Notes: generated by a model from the sequence alone, not told the origin. Positions 50,667-60,414 are shown, numbered from the stretch's first letter. The stretch is 64,000 nt of DNA from Anaerolineae bacterium UTCFX1 (GCA_002050275.1 MWTB01000005.1:1-64000), one strand, 5' to 3'. Translations and numbers: made by a program.

Positions 50667-52061
50667 ATGACCCTCCCGACAAAAATCACAGTCATCGGCG
50701 CAGGCTCGGCGTCGTTCGGCGAGAACACCCTTTCCGCCATCATGCGCTCGCAAAAACTCAAAGGCTCCACGCTCGCGCTCGTGGATCGCAACGCCGACAC
50801 CCTCGACATCGTTCAACGACTCGCAGAACGCCTCAACCGCGAATGGGATTCGCAATTCACGATCCACGCGCACACGCACCATAGAGACGCGCTGCAAGAT
50901 ACCGATTATGTAGTCTCTGCGATTGAAGTGGGACCGCGCGAAGAATTATGGAAATCTGATTTTGAAATTCCGCTTAAATACGGCGTGCGTCAACCTTACG
51001 CCGAAAATGGCGGACCTGGCGGTTTCGTGCACGCCGCGCGCAACATCCGACCTGTTTTGGAAATTGTGCGTGATATGGAGCAAGCCTGCCCTGAAGCGTG
51101 GTTCATTAACTTCACTAATCCAATGACGCGCATTTGCGATCTCATTAACCGTTACAGCAAGATCAAAGCGGCTGGCTTATGCCATCAAATTTATCTTGGT
51201 TATTGTATGGCGGGCGCAGCATTGGCGAAGGAACTCGACATCGCGATCCCCGATGGGTTGGAAGGTATGCATGCCGACGTAATGCAACATCCTTTGCAAC
51301 AAATGGTCATTGCGCAGGCGGTCAAGAAACTGGATATTCGCGCGGCAGGATTGAATCATTTCACCTGGATTCTTTCCGTTCACGATAAACGCACAGGCGA
51401 AGATTTATATCCGCTTTTACGAAAAAGATTCTTTGAATTGGATGAATCGTTTGAGCCGTTGACGCGACGCATCTTTCAAGACTTCGGCTTGTTCCCCGTC
51501 CCCGGCGATACGCACCTGTGCGAATATCTGCCTTGGATGAGCGATCCGCAAACAAAGCCTTGGGAGCGTTACAACATCCGCTTGTATGATTGGGAGTTGA
51601 TGGCGAGCGTGCGCGATTTTAGTTTGGACCGATTGAACAAAATGGCAAGCGGCGACATGACGGTGGACGGCTTGCTTGAAACCGATTCTGAAGGCGCGCT
51701 GGAGATGATTGAGAATGTGGCGTGCGCTGGCAGCCATTATCATCTGGCGGTTAACCTGCCTAACAATGGACAGATCTCTAATTTGCCGCAGAACGCTATT
51801 GTGGAAACGCCAGCGCACGTCGGCGGAGCTGGGATTCAATCCGTTCAAATGGGCGCGTTGCCCGAACCGATTGCCGAGTTGTGTCGGCGTGAGATCGTCA
51901 GCGCGCAACTCGGCATAGACGCCGTTGTGCAAGGCGATTATCAAAAAGCCTTGCAATGCTTGTTGCTTGATCCTGTCGTCGCTGATCTGGATACCGCTAA
52001 AAATATTTTGAACGATTATCTGACAGCTTATAAAGAACATCTTCCGCAATTTTGGAAATAG
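50667..52061 (+). CDS. glycoside hydrolase family 4 (alpha-glucosidase/alpha-galactosidase type)
   Basis: 464 residues from ATG 50667 (GAAGGA seven bases upstream; the frame opens earlier at 50613). The NAD-binding start is KITVIGAGSASFGENTL. The metal and substrate residues typical of GH4 appear in FINFTNPMTRICDL (Asn) and AAGLCHQIYLG (Cys, His). GH4 enzymes use NAD and Mn for an oxidation-elimination cleavage of alpha- or beta-glycosides, sometimes 6-phosphorylated. The lack of PTS genes nearby favours a non-phosphorylated substrate (weak inference). Single gene, closed by a terminator. Confidence 0.9.
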   Translation: MTLPTKITVIGAGSASFGENTLSAIMRSQKLKGSTLALVDRNADTLDIVQRLAERLNREWDSQFTIHAHTHHRDALQDTDYVVSAIEVGPREELWKSDFEIPLKYGVRQPYAENGGPGGFVHAARNIRPVLEIVRDMEQACPEAWFINFTNPMTRICDLINRYSKIKAAGLCHQIYLGYCMAGAALAKELDIAIPDGLEGMHADVMQHPLQQMVIAQAVKKLDIRAAGLNHFTWILSVHDKRTGEDLYPLLRKRFFELDESFEPLTRRIFQDFGLFPVPGDTHLCEYLPWMSDPQTKPWERYNIRLYDWELMASVRDFSLDRLNKMASGDMTVDGLLETDSEGALEMIENVACAGSHYHLAVNLPNNGQISNLPQNAIVETPAHVGGAGIQSVQMGALPEPIAELCRREIVSAQLGIDAVVQGDYQKALQCLLLDPVVADLDTAKNILNDYLTAYKEHLPQFWK

Positions 52062-52076
52062 ACGGATCGAAATCAA

Positions 52077-52110
52077 ATAAAAACGCCGCGTTGCGCGGCG
52101 TTTTTATTTC
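52077..52110 (+). terminator. rho-independent terminator after GH4 gene
   Basis: aaaacgccgcg, a three-base loop ttg, then cgcggcgttttt: a GC stem with flanking A and T runs. It follows the GH4 stop by about 16 bases and would work in both directions. Confidence 0.9.
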
Positions 52111-52389
52111 AATCATTTATTTTTAGTTGGCGGCAGTTTGTCTCTTGCGTATATTGAATCAATGCCTTGCAATATTTTAAATAATTTTATGCGTTAAAAC
52201 CCTTTACATAAATTGAATAATAGATATACAATCCATATCGTTATAGTTTATTGTTATATGATTCGATATATCAATTCAATCAACGATCAACAGATATATG
52301 AATTAACAATGAAGCGTATAACGCAATCAAGATAACGCCAGAGAGAAAACAAATTGTCTTGATTGATCGAAAAAGGAAAAGGACTCAAT
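52111..52389. other. AT-rich intergenic region with possible promoter
   Basis: No gene seen. The bases are far richer in A and T than the surroundings, with several ATATATC-like stretches. TTTACA (52203-52208), 18 bases, TACAAT (52227-52232) is a candidate promoter that would leave a leader of about 150 bases before the ATP-grasp gene. The leader could hold a regulatory fold; none is clear. Confidence 0.45.
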
Positions 52390-53418
52390 ATGTATCTTTG
52401 TGTGTTATCAAGCCTGCCGGACGACCCGAACGACAAGCCCTACGATCCCTCCGCTCACATGGATGGACTCAAGTGGAAGCATCATCAAGTGGACCCGCAG
52501 AATGTCGAAAAACAGATTCGCGATTTGATGGATGAAGGCGTGGACGTATTTGTCAATCTTGTGGACGGTACGCCCGACGATCCGCTATCTGGCATTGGGC
52601 TGGTACAGATTATGGAGAAACTCAATGCGGCGTTTACCGGCGCAGATTCAAAATTCTTTGATCCTTCGCGGCAGGAGATGAAAGCCTCTGCGAAGAAGGC
52701 AAACGTCCCTGCGCCGAATTGGGTCATGGTAGATCGCGTCGAGGATGTGGAACGCGCGGCGAAGCGTTTGCGCTTCCCGGTATTGGTTAAGCCGCCGCAT
52801 GGATACGCAAGCGTTGGCATCACGCGCGATTCGCGCTGTGAAAATATAGAACAGCTTAAAGTTCAAACAGGAATTGAGATCGAACTGTTTGGGCGCGCGT
52901 TGCTTGAAGAATTTATTGAAGGGCGTGAATTTACCTGTCTGATCGCGGAGAATCCTGACGACTCGAATAACCCCATCACATTTAAACCGGTTGAATTTAT
53001 TTTTCCCGACGGCGAATCGTTCAAGCATTACGATATGAAGTGGGTGGATTACGAGAAGATGTCGGTGGCGGCGGTGAGCGATAAACGCATTGAGAAGACG
53101 TTGCGCGAGCAGACCGCGCGATTATTTAAAACAATGCGCGGAAATGGGTACGCTCGCTGCGACTATCGCATGGCGGCGGATGGCACGCTCTATATGCTTG
53201 AGATTAATCCTAACTGTGGAATTTTCTACGCGCCCGAAGAGCCCGGCTCCGCCGATTTTTCTTTGCTCAACGATAAAGCGTATAATCATCGTAAATTCTT
53301 GCAGTTGGTCATTCGCGCGGGAGAAAATCGGCGTGACACGATGGTTGCCGCGAAATTGTTGAGGAAGATGAAGCGAACGAAGAAGCGACAACCTGTGGAA
53401 CAAATGGCGTACACCTAA
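52390..53418 (+). CDS. ATP-grasp ligase, D-Ala-D-Ala ligase-like
   Basis: 342 residues from ATG 52390 with AAAGGA ahead; an earlier in-frame ATG at 52363 lacks a site. The ATP-grasp fold is visible: a lid strand RFPVLVKPPHGYASVGI, EEFIEGREFTCLI, the metal-binding CDYRMAADG and LEINPNCGIF. The order matches D-alanine-D-alanine ligase relatives, but the N-terminal domain is different, so it probably joins another amino acid or small peptide. No biosynthetic partners adjoin it; upstream is a long AT-rich leader and downstream a terminator, so it is monocistronic. Substrate unknown. Confidence 0.85.
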   Translation: MYLCVLSSLPDDPNDKPYDPSAHMDGLKWKHHQVDPQNVEKQIRDLMDEGVDVFVNLVDGTPDDPLSGIGLVQIMEKLNAAFTGADSKFFDPSRQEMKASAKKANVPAPNWVMVDRVEDVERAAKRLRFPVLVKPPHGYASVGITRDSRCENIEQLKVQTGIEIELFGRALLEEFIEGREFTCLIAENPDDSNNPITFKPVEFIFPDGESFKHYDMKWVDYEKMSVAAVSDKRIEKTLREQTARLFKTMRGNGYARCDYRMAADGTLYMLEINPNCGIFYAPEEPGSADFSLLNDKAYNHRKFLQLVIRAGENRRDTMVAAKLLRKMKRTKKRQPVEQMAYT

Positions 53419-53444
53419 GATTGCCGTTGAAACATCAGTATTGG

Positions 53445-53472
53445 CGAGCGGACGCAATAGTCCGCTCGTTTT
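53445..53472 (+). terminator. rho-independent terminator after ATP-grasp gene
   Basis: cgagcggac and gtccgctcg form a 9-bp stem with a 6-base loop, followed by ttttattt. It lies 26 bases after the stop codon. Confidence 0.88.
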
Positions 53473-53512
53473 ATTTCTTCGCTTTTGTTTATAATCGTTC
53501 ACGGAGAAGCGT

Positions 53513-54358
53513 ATGTTGAATATAGAGATTGCTTTTATCGGTCCCGGCGCGATGGCGGAGGCGATGATTGCAGGATTGTTAAATAAGAAGCTCGCGTTGC
53601 CTGAGAATATTATTGCATCGGGTCCGCGCGAAGAACGCGGCGCGGAATTACGAAAGAAATATGGAATCAGAACAACGACAGATAATATATCCGCCGCATT
53701 AAATGCGAATGTAGTTGCGCTGTCGGTCAAACCGCAGCGTCTTAGCGAAGTCATGAAAGGAATGAAGGGCGTCCGTTCCGACGCGCTGATTTTATCCATT
53801 ATTGCAGGCGCAAGCATTAAGAAGATTGGCATGGGCTTGAAACACAAATCAATTGTGCGTTCTATGCCTAATACGCCCGGTCAGATCGGCGAAGGCATTA
53901 CCGTTTGGACGGCGTCGAAGGAAACGACGGAGAAACAACATGCGATAGCGCGCTTCATCCTGCGCGCGCTTGGCGAGGAAGTTTTCGTGGAAGATGAGAG
54001 CTACCTCGATATGGCGACCGCTTTATCCGGTACGGGTCCGGCATATGTGTTTCTTTTTGCCGAAGCGTTGATAGACGCCGGCGTGCACATGGGATTTCCG
54101 CGCCGCATTGCCGAACGCCTTGTCTTGCAGACGATCAAAGGCTCGACGTCTTTTTACGATCGAGCGGGACGCCATCCCGCCACTTTGCGCAATCAAGTGA
54201 CTTCGCCCGGCGGAACGTCTGCCGAAGCGTTGTATTATCTAGAGAAGGCAGGCTTCCGCACCGCCATCTCCCGCGCCGTCTGGGCGGCGTATCAACGCTC
54301 GTTGGAATTGGGCAAGGAGAAGCCGGGTCATATTGACGCAAGCGATGAGGAGAAGTGA
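53513..54358 (+). CDS. proC: pyrroline-5-carboxylate reductase
   Basis: 281 residues, normal size. The N-terminal dinucleotide fold starts IAFIGPGAMAEAMIAGLL (here GPGAMA in place of GxGNMG), then VRSMPNTPGQIGEGIT. The C-terminal dimer domain has ATALSGTGPAYVFLFAEALI and VTSPGGTSAEAL. It reduces 1-pyrroline-5-carboxylate to proline with NAD(P)H, the last step of proline synthesis. A TATAAT about 22 bases upstream and GGAG before the ATG suggest its own promoter. No other proline genes are in the window. Confidence 0.95.
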   Translation: MLNIEIAFIGPGAMAEAMIAGLLNKKLALPENIIASGPREERGAELRKKYGIRTTTDNISAALNANVVALSVKPQRLSEVMKGMKGVRSDALILSIIAGASIKKIGMGLKHKSIVRSMPNTPGQIGEGITVWTASKETTEKQHAIARFILRALGEEVFVEDESYLDMATALSGTGPAYVFLFAEALIDAGVHMGFPRRIAERLVLQTIKGSTSFYDRAGRHPATLRNQVTSPGGTSAEALYYLEKAGFRTAISRAVWAAYQRSLELGKEKPGHIDASDEEK

Positions 54359-54415
54359 ATAAGCACAAGATTGTTGTATAATTTCAATATTCTGGCATTG
54401 AGAAGGAATTTCAAA

Positions 54416-54775
54416 ATGGATCTAACCACAACTGGAACGATCATCGGAATCATTGGCGGAATTATTGGCATTATTGCCTTCCTCTATGGAGGAATATTGA
54501 CAATCTCAGCCGCCATGAAAGCAAGTTCCGTAAAGCAGGATTGTCTGCTGGGTAAAGATGTAAACTCTTATAGCGTACAAGTCTTTTGTAATAACTACAC
54601 AGACGCAACGCTGGCGAAAGATATTAAGCCGGGTTTATTGTTTGTTGGACTTGGCCTCGTCCTCGTAGCAGTGACGCTTCTCCTGCAAAAATTTTCTTCA
54701 TCCTCTATAACTGGTTTTGTATTTCAAATCTCCCTAGTATTAGTAGGAATATGGTTGATAAACTCTAGTTTCTGA
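54416..54775 (+). CDS. small membrane protein, unknown
   Basis: 119 residues from ATG 54416 (AAGGAA about 7 bases upstream; the frame opens at 54371). The first helix is very Gly/Ile-rich (TIIGIIGGIIGIIAFLYGG). A loop with two cysteines (QDCLLG, VFCNNY) follows, then two further helices near the C-terminus. An extended -10 (TGTATAAT) at about 54374 could start its mRNA inside the gap after proC. No family recognised; codon use is like its neighbours. Confidence 0.7.
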   Translation: MDLTTTGTIIGIIGGIIGIIAFLYGGILTISAAMKASSVKQDCLLGKDVNSYSVQVFCNNYTDATLAKDIKPGLLFVGLGLVLVAVTLLLQKFSSSSITGFVFQISLVLVGIWLINSSF

Positions 54776-54859
54776 TGAGTGATATAAGAACAACAATTTA
54801 AGCGCGGCAAATATTTCATCCATGTCTGTTTTATAATTTGGGGGCATTTTAAGCGACCT

Positions 54860-56878
54860 ATGTCCCTCATCACTGTCTCCTCTCTCTCTAAATCCTTCGG
54901 CGCGGAAGATTTATTCTCCGGTGTTTCGTTTTCTATCGCGAAAGGCGCGCGGCTTGCTGTCGTTGGACCCAATGGAATTGGCAAGACGACATTGCTGCGT
55001 ATTCTCACTGGGCAAGAGGAACCGTCGAGCGGAACTGTCACGCGGGCAAGAAGTTTGCGCGTCGGCTATCTCTCGCAGGAAGCGGACTTTGAATTGACAG
55101 GCTCGCTCTGGGACGTTTGCCTTGAACCGTTCGCTGAGTTAATGCGCATGGAAGACGAACTGAAGAAACTTGAACAAGAGATGTCAGACTCGAAGACAAG
55201 AGAGCAGGCGCTGGCCGAGTATGGAAGCGCGCAACATGAGTTTGAACAGCGCGGCGGATATTTCTACCCAACGCGCATTGAACAGGTATTGACGGGTCTT
55301 GGGTTTAATCAACCTGATTTTCACATGCCGCTCGATCAATTGTCTGGCGGGCAGCGCACGCGCGCGCATCTCGCGCGCTTGCTGCTATCGAGCCCCGACC
55401 TATTGTTGCTCGATGAGCCGACCAACCATCTCGACATTAAAGCCGTGGAATGGCTTGAAGGATATCTTGCGCAGTGGGACGGCGCGGCGATCATTGTTTC
55501 GCATGATCGTTATTTTCTGGATCGCGTTTGCAACACGTTGCTTGAGATGGCGGTCAGCGGCTCCGAATTTTATCGCGGCAATTACACAATCTACTTGAAC
55601 GAGCGCGAGATCCGTTGGGCGCATCGCTTTGAAATTTTTGAGAGCGAGAAAGAAAAGCTTCTCAAAGAGCTGGAATATATCAAGAAGAATATTGCGGGGC
55701 AGAACACGCTGCAAGCCAAAGGCAAGCTTAAGCGACTCACGCGTATGGTGCAAGCCATCGAGCAGGCGGGCATTGAAGCGGTCAATGCGAATTGGGCGCA
55801 GTTGGGCATTGAAACGACGCAGTCGCCTTTTAGCGTGGAAGAAGCCGAACGCCGCGTGCGCGCGCTTCGTCCGCCGCAACGCGTTTCGCCCGACTTGCAT
55901 TTGCATCTGCGTTCAACGAATCGTTCAGGCGATCTTGTCATCAATACAAAGGATTTGAAGGTGGGGTATCGCGCTGAAAACGACTCGCCTGAGAAATCCT
56001 TATTTGCCGCGCCCGATATCGAGTTGCGAAGGCTCGATTGCGCGGCGTTAATCGGGCCGAACGGCGCGGGTAAATCCACGTTCCTTAAAACGATCCTTGG
56101 CTTACTCGCTCCTTTGGCTGGCGAGGTTGTTTTAGGAGCGAGTTTGCACGTTGGGTATTTTGCGCAGGCGCATGAGGGACTTGACCTTGAGAAGACTGTC
56201 CTTGACGAAGTCCTTGCGGCGTCGGGCATGTTGCCTTATCAGGCGCGTGATTATCTGGGTAAATATCTTTTCTCCGGCGATGACGTCTTTAAGCGCGTCG
56301 CTATGCTGTCAGGCGGCGAACGCGGACGGCTAGCGTTAGCAAAACTTGCTTTGCAAGATACGAACCTGTTGCTGCTCGATGAGCCGACAAATCATCTTGA
56401 TATTCCTTCGCAAGAGATTCTGCAATCGGTGCTGGATTCATATAAAGGCACAATTCTGCTGGTTTCGCACGATCGTTATCTGGTAGATGCGCTCGCTACC
56501 CAAATTTGGGAGATTGACCCCGACGAGTCTGCGATGAGAGTATTTAAAGGGACGTATTCGCAGATGAAGGAGGAAAGAAAGAAAGAGGAAGAGCGAAAAA
56601 TCACGCAACAATCTCTGCTCTCTAATTCTCCAATCTCCAATTCTCAACCTCGCAAATCGAAAAATGCGTCAACGAAAGAGGAAAGAAGGAAGATCGCCAA
56701 GTTGCAAGAACTCGAAAACGCCATTGCTGAACTCGAAGCGACGCTGGCGAATCTAGGCTCGCAGTTGGAGAGTCCGTTTGTGAAGCCCGAAGAAGCGGGG
56801 AAGTTGGGCGTTGAATATGGGCGCGTGCAACGCGAGATGGATCTGAAATTAAACGAGTGGGAACGCCTGCAAAATTAA
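54860..56878 (+). CDS. ABC-F family ATPase
   Basis: 672 residues with two ABC ATPase domains and no membrane helices. Domain 1: GPNGIGKTTLLRIL, LSGGQRTRAHLARLLL, LLLLDEPTNHLD. Domain 2: GPNGAGKSTFLKTI, LSGGERGRLALAKLAL, LLLLDEPTNHLD. Between them lies the charged P-site-tRNA-interaction linker (EKEKLLKELEYIKKNIAGQN). The C-terminus is a coiled coil (about 595-670). ABC-F proteins act on the ribosome as translation factors or give antibiotic protection; the subtype (Uup/YdiF/Ettr-like) is not decided. Stands alone with a TATAAT about 30 bases upstream. Confidence 0.95.
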   Translation: MSLITVSSLSKSFGAEDLFSGVSFSIAKGARLAVVGPNGIGKTTLLRILTGQEEPSSGTVTRARSLRVGYLSQEADFELTGSLWDVCLEPFAELMRMEDELKKLEQEMSDSKTREQALAEYGSAQHEFEQRGGYFYPTRIEQVLTGLGFNQPDFHMPLDQLSGGQRTRAHLARLLLSSPDLLLLDEPTNHLDIKAVEWLEGYLAQWDGAAIIVSHDRYFLDRVCNTLLEMAVSGSEFYRGNYTIYLNEREIRWAHRFEIFESEKEKLLKELEYIKKNIAGQNTLQAKGKLKRLTRMVQAIEQAGIEAVNANWAQLGIETTQSPFSVEEAERRVRALRPPQRVSPDLHLHLRSTNRSGDLVINTKDLKVGYRAENDSPEKSLFAAPDIELRRLDCAALIGPNGAGKSTFLKTILGLLAPLAGEVVLGASLHVGYFAQAHEGLDLEKTVLDEVLAASGMLPYQARDYLGKYLFSGDDVFKRVAMLSGGERGRLALAKLALQDTNLLLLDEPTNHLDIPSQEILQSVLDSYKGTILLVSHDRYLVDALATQIWEIDPDESAMRVFKGTYSQMKEERKKEEERKITQQSLLSNSPISNSQPRKSKNASTKEERRKIAKLQELENAIAELEATLANLGSQLESPFVKPEEAGKLGVEYGRVQREMDLKLNEWERLQN

Positions 56879-56995
56879 CGATAGAGAGCGTTTACGCGTC
56901 TTTTAAGCAAACGCGGCAACTATCGAATTCCGAAGCGGAAACATAGGGATGTGGCTGGGCGTCCCATCCGAGCGTCCTTCTTTTGTTTCTGAGCC

Positions 56996-57682
56996 TTACA
57001 GAGAATAACTCTCGCCAGGTTTTAACACGACCGCCTTGGCGGTTGTCTCTTTCATTACGCGTTGCGCCCAAGCGTCGGCGTCTTGGGCGATCAATTCCCA
57101 GGTGTTGTAGTGAATTGGGATGACGGCTTTCGGTTGAAGGAACTTCACCGCTTGTAAGGCATCGTCGGGTCCCATTGTAAAGTTATCGCCGATAGGCAAC
57201 ACCGCTAGGTCGAGCCCGACTTCGCCGATTAATTTCATGTCGCTGAATAAGGCGGTATCCTGCGCGAAGTATAGTTTCTTTCCGTCGTTGGTCGTGATTA
57301 AAAATCCGCAGGGATTGCCGCCGTTTGAACCGTCGGGTAGGGCGGACCCGTGAAAAGCGAGCGTCAATTTTAGATGACCAAATGGATGCCTGAATCCGCC
57401 GCCGTGTTGTTGACCGTGCGTTTTAGCGACGCCTTTGTCGTTGAACCAGCCAGCAATTTCGAAATTGCTGACGACCATAGCGCCGGTCCGTTTGGCGATC
57501 TCAATGCTGTCGCCGATATGATCGCTGTGTCCGTGACTGACGAGAATGAAGTCCGCTTCAAGCGCTTCGGGGGTAATAGAGGCGGAAGGATTTCCGCTGA
57601 GGAATGGATCAATCGCGACTTTGTATCCGCCGGTTTCAAGCCCTAGGGCGGCATGTCCGTACCAAGTGAGCGTAGTTGTCAT
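56996..57682 (-). CDS. UPF0173-type metal-dependent hydrolase (metallo-beta-lactamase fold)
   Basis: 228 residues from ATG 57682 (AGGAG upstream; the frame opens at 57733). Family marks: LTWYGHAALGLE at the start, then the metal-binding SHGHSDHIGDS (HxHxDH), ATDTALFSDM-like AQDTALFSDM, and IPIHYNTW near the end. It is related to YtkL/UlaG-like hydrolases; the natural substrate is unknown. Divergent from the channel gene, each with its own good promoter in the 110 bases between. Confidence 0.9.
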   Translation of the reverse strand: MTTTLTWYGHAALGLETGGYKVAIDPFLSGNPSASITPEALEADFILVSHGHSDHIGDSIEIAKRTGAMVVSNFEIAGWFNDKGVAKTHGQQHGGGFRHPFGHLKLTLAFHGSALPDGSNGGNPCGFLITTNDGKKLYFAQDTALFSDMKLIGEVGLDLAVLPIGDNFTMGPDDALQAVKFLQPKAVIPIHYNTWELIAQDADAWAQRVMKETTAKAVVLKPGESYSL

Positions 57683-57705
57683 AATAGTTCTCCTTTCTGT
57701 TGTAA

Positions 57706-57733
57706 AGTATAGGCAAAATAGAATGGGTGTCAA
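57706..57733 (-). promoter_or_regulatory. promoter of the UPF0173 hydrolase gene
   Basis: On the minus strand TTGACA, 16 bases, TATACT, with a predicted leader of about 17 bases. It is back to back with the promoter at 57740-57769; the two -35 boxes are six bases apart. Confidence 0.75.
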
Positions 57734-57739
57734 CCGTTG

Positions 57740-57769
57740 TTGACAGCTTTTTGGAAAAGAATCTATAAT
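57740..57769 (+). promoter_or_regulatory. promoter of the channel gene
   Basis: TTGACA, 18 bases, TATAAT, with GGAGG and ATG 57792 close behind. The short leader and consensus boxes indicate steady expression. Confidence 0.78.
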
Positions 57770-57791
57770 GGGGCATTCCGATGGAGGTTGT

Positions 57792-59696
57792 ATGAAGCCG
57801 TCAGTAGGTCAACGACTTAGGTATCAATTCGATAATTGGATGTCGCATGGCGCGCCTGCCATGATGATTATGCTGTTGGTGGCGTCGGCGTTTATTGTAG
57901 TTTGCGCGGGCGCGTTAATCTCGCTGGTTGGAATTACACAGGAAGGCCGCGCTGAACGCCTTTCCTTTTTTGAAGCCGCGTGGGAAAGTTTAATGCGCAC
58001 GCTTGATGCGGGCACAATGGGCGGCGATACGGGCGCAGGCTTTCGCTTTGTGATGTTTGGCGTTACGCTGGGCGGCATCTTCATTGTCAGCGCGTTAATC
58101 GGCGTATTGAACAACGCCATTGAGGGGAAAATGGAACGCTTGCGTAAGGGACGTTCGCGGGCGCTCGAATCGAATCATACTGTAATTCTCGGCTGGTCGC
58201 CGCAAGTGTTTACTATCTTAAATGAATTAATGGCCGCTAACGAGAATCGCCGCAAGGCGCGTATTGTTGTGCTGGCAGATAAGGATAAGGCGGAAATGGA
58301 CGATGAGATTCGCGAACGAGTGACGACTCGCGGATCTACGCGCGTGATCAGCCGCAATGGAAGTCCGATTGACCCGAACGATTTGGAGATAGTCAGCCCG
58401 CATACGGCGAAATCTATTATCATCTTGCCGGCTGAGAGTGAAGGATCGGATACCGAAGCGATCAAGACTGCGTTGGCGGTCACGAACAGCCCTAATCGTC
58501 GCGCTGAGCCGTATCATATCGTTACGCAGATCCGCCGCGCAAGAAGTTTAAATGCGTTGAGATTGATCGGAGAAAAAGACAATATACAAGCTATTCAAAC
58601 CGACGATCTGATCGCGCGGATTGTGACGCAGACTTCGCGTCAGTCGGGGCTTTCGGTGGTGTATACCGAGCTGATGAATTTTGACGGCGATGAGATTTAC
58701 TTCAAATATGAATCTGCGCTTGAAGGTAAAACCTACGGCGAGGCGCTCCTTGCTTATGAAGATTCGTGCGCGATCGGCGTCCGCAAGGCAGGCGGAGGGA
58801 TTCTGCTTAACCCGCCAATAGACTTACGCATCGAAAAGAACGACCGGATTGTTGCGCTCGCCGAAGATGAAAATACAATCCGCTTCTCGGACCTCGGCGA
58901 GATTCGCGTTAATGAAGCGCAGATCCGCTCTGTTCGCAAGCCGTCGAAACCCAAGCCTGAACGCTGCTTGATTCTCGGTTGGAATCGCAGCGGTGCGATG
59001 ATCGTGCGCGAACTCGATAACTATACGTCGAAGGGCTCGCAGGCGACGATCGTTTCTGAAGACAATAGCGGCGTTAAGAAGCGGATTGAAGCGCGCAGCG
59101 GGAAATTGAAGAATCAAAAAATAACGATGGTTGAAGGCGATACGACTGATCGCGCTTTGCTCGACAGCCTTGGCATTGAAGAATACGATCATGTTATCGT
59201 GTTGGCGAACGAAGGATTGGACGCGCAAGCCGCCGATGCAAAGACGCTCTTAACTTTGCTGCATTTGCGCGACATCGCTGGAAAAGATGAAACCCCGTTT
59301 TCCATCGTTAGCGAGATGCGTGATTTGCGCAATCGCGAGCTTGCAAAATCTGCAAAAGTGGACGATTTTATCGTTAGCGAGCATCTTGTCAGTTTGATGA
59401 TGACGCAGCTTTCTGAAGACGCTGAACTGTATGATGTTTTTACGGAACTCTTCGATCCCGAAGGCGCGGAAGTGTACTTGAAACCTGTCGGCGAGTATGT
59501 GACGCTCGGCGAAGCGGTTAATTTCTATACAGTAGTGGAAGCGGCAAAAAAACGCAATGAGACGGTGATCGGATATCGTTTGATCTCGGAAGCGAAAGAT
59601 GAGAGTAAATCGTACGGCGTACATATCAACCCGAGGAAGTCGGAAACGGCGATTTTCAGCGCTGAGGATAAAATTATCGTTTTTGCGGAAGACTGA
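57792..59696 (+). CDS. CASTOR/POLLUX-like ion channel with RCK (TrkA-N) domains
   Basis: 634 residues from ATG 57792. Two membrane helices (about 24-50 and 85-110) enclose a pore-like loop (MRTLDAGTMGGDTGAGF). The long soluble part holds two RCK-type NAD-binding domains: NHTVILGWSPQVFTIL near 130, and RCLILGWNRSGAMIVRE near 400 with DGD-type acidic turns. This order matches CASTOR/POLLUX/DMI1-type channels, which conduct cations and have bacterial relatives. The selectivity loop lacks the K-channel GYG. Four subunits would assemble into a gating ring. Monocistronic, divergent from UPF0173. Confidence 0.88.
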   Translation: MKPSVGQRLRYQFDNWMSHGAPAMMIMLLVASAFIVVCAGALISLVGITQEGRAERLSFFEAAWESLMRTLDAGTMGGDTGAGFRFVMFGVTLGGIFIVSALIGVLNNAIEGKMERLRKGRSRALESNHTVILGWSPQVFTILNELMAANENRRKARIVVLADKDKAEMDDEIRERVTTRGSTRVISRNGSPIDPNDLEIVSPHTAKSIIILPAESEGSDTEAIKTALAVTNSPNRRAEPYHIVTQIRRARSLNALRLIGEKDNIQAIQTDDLIARIVTQTSRQSGLSVVYTELMNFDGDEIYFKYESALEGKTYGEALLAYEDSCAIGVRKAGGGILLNPPIDLRIEKNDRIVALAEDENTIRFSDLGEIRVNEAQIRSVRKPSKPKPERCLILGWNRSGAMIVRELDNYTSKGSQATIVSEDNSGVKKRIEARSGKLKNQKITMVEGDTTDRALLDSLGIEEYDHVIVLANEGLDAQAADAKTLLTLLHLRDIAGKDETPFSIVSEMRDLRNRELAKSAKVDDFIVSEHLVSLMMTQLSEDAELYDVFTELFDPEGAEVYLKPVGEYVTLGEAVNFYTVVEAAKKRNETVIGYRLISEAKDESKSYGVHINPRKSETAIFSAEDKIIVFAED

Positions 59697-59712
59697 TTGG
59701 AGCGAGACGATC

Positions 59713-60414
59713 TTATCTTTGCAATAGCGCGCGAATCAATTTTGCGTTCTCCGTTGCGTGCGGATGATCGCTATGTAAGCAAAGCGTATCTATTCGTATG
59801 CGCTTTCCGCCAAATAGGATTCCATGTTGAATTAATTCCAGCGCTTGAGCCGCCGCTTCTGCCGGCGTTGCAATGATCGCGCCCGGCTTGTCGCGCGAGA
59901 CTAGCGTTCCATCGGAATTGTAGCGGCGGTCGGCGAATCCTTCGTTGGCAACCTGCAAGCCGGCTTCGACTCCCGCTTCAATCAATTTTGAGCCTGCCAG
60001 CCCAACCAAAACCAATTCAGCGTTGAAGCGCTTCACCGCTTGCGCGATCGCTTTCGCCAGCGGATAGGCTTTTGCTGCCTGATTGTATAATGCGCCATGC
60101 GGCTTGACGTGGATCAATCTCATGCCTTCAGCTTCTGCAATTGCGTTTAACGCGCCGACCTGTTCGAGAATCAACGTTTCGACCGCTGTCATCGGAAACA
60201 CCGCTTGTTCGCGTCTTCCAAAGCCTTCAAGGTCGCGCCAACTTGGATGCGCGCCTATGTTAACGCTGTATCGTTTCGCCAAGCGGACGGTTTCGCGCAT
60301 TGTCTTTTTATCTCCCGCATGATACCCGCACGCGATATTAGCGGATGTAATGAACAGCATGATAGACGCGTCATCGCCGATGTTTTCGCCCATATCGCAA
60401 TTGAGGTCAATCAT
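59713..60414 (-). CDS. pxpA: 5-oxoprolinase subunit A (LamB/YcsF)
   Basis: 233 residues from ATG 60414, whose ATGA overlaps the PxpC stop. It starts MIDLNCDMGE and has IACGYHAGDKKTM, GAHPSWRDLEGFGRRE, VKPHGALYNQA and LHSDHPHA, all LamB/YcsF hallmarks. With PxpB and PxpC it splits 5-oxoproline to glutamate using ATP; PxpA is thought to carry out ring phosphorylation or hydrolysis chemistry. Last gene of the RlmD-PxpB-PxpC-PxpA operon. Confidence 0.95.
   Translation of the reverse strand: MIDLNCDMGENIGDDASIMLFITSANIACGYHAGDKKTMRETVRLAKRYSVNIGAHPSWRDLEGFGRREQAVFPMTAVETLILEQVGALNAIAEAEGMRLIHVKPHGALYNQAAKAYPLAKAIAQAVKRFNAELVLVGLAGSKLIEAGVEAGLQVANEGFADRRYNSDGTLVSRDKPGAIIATPAEAAAQALELIQHGILFGGKRIRIDTLCLHSDHPHATENAKLIRALLQR

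Noticed and set aside
51417-52076. 219-residue minus-strand frame
   Set aside because: It is the shadow of the GH4 gene, which has clear family motifs in sense.
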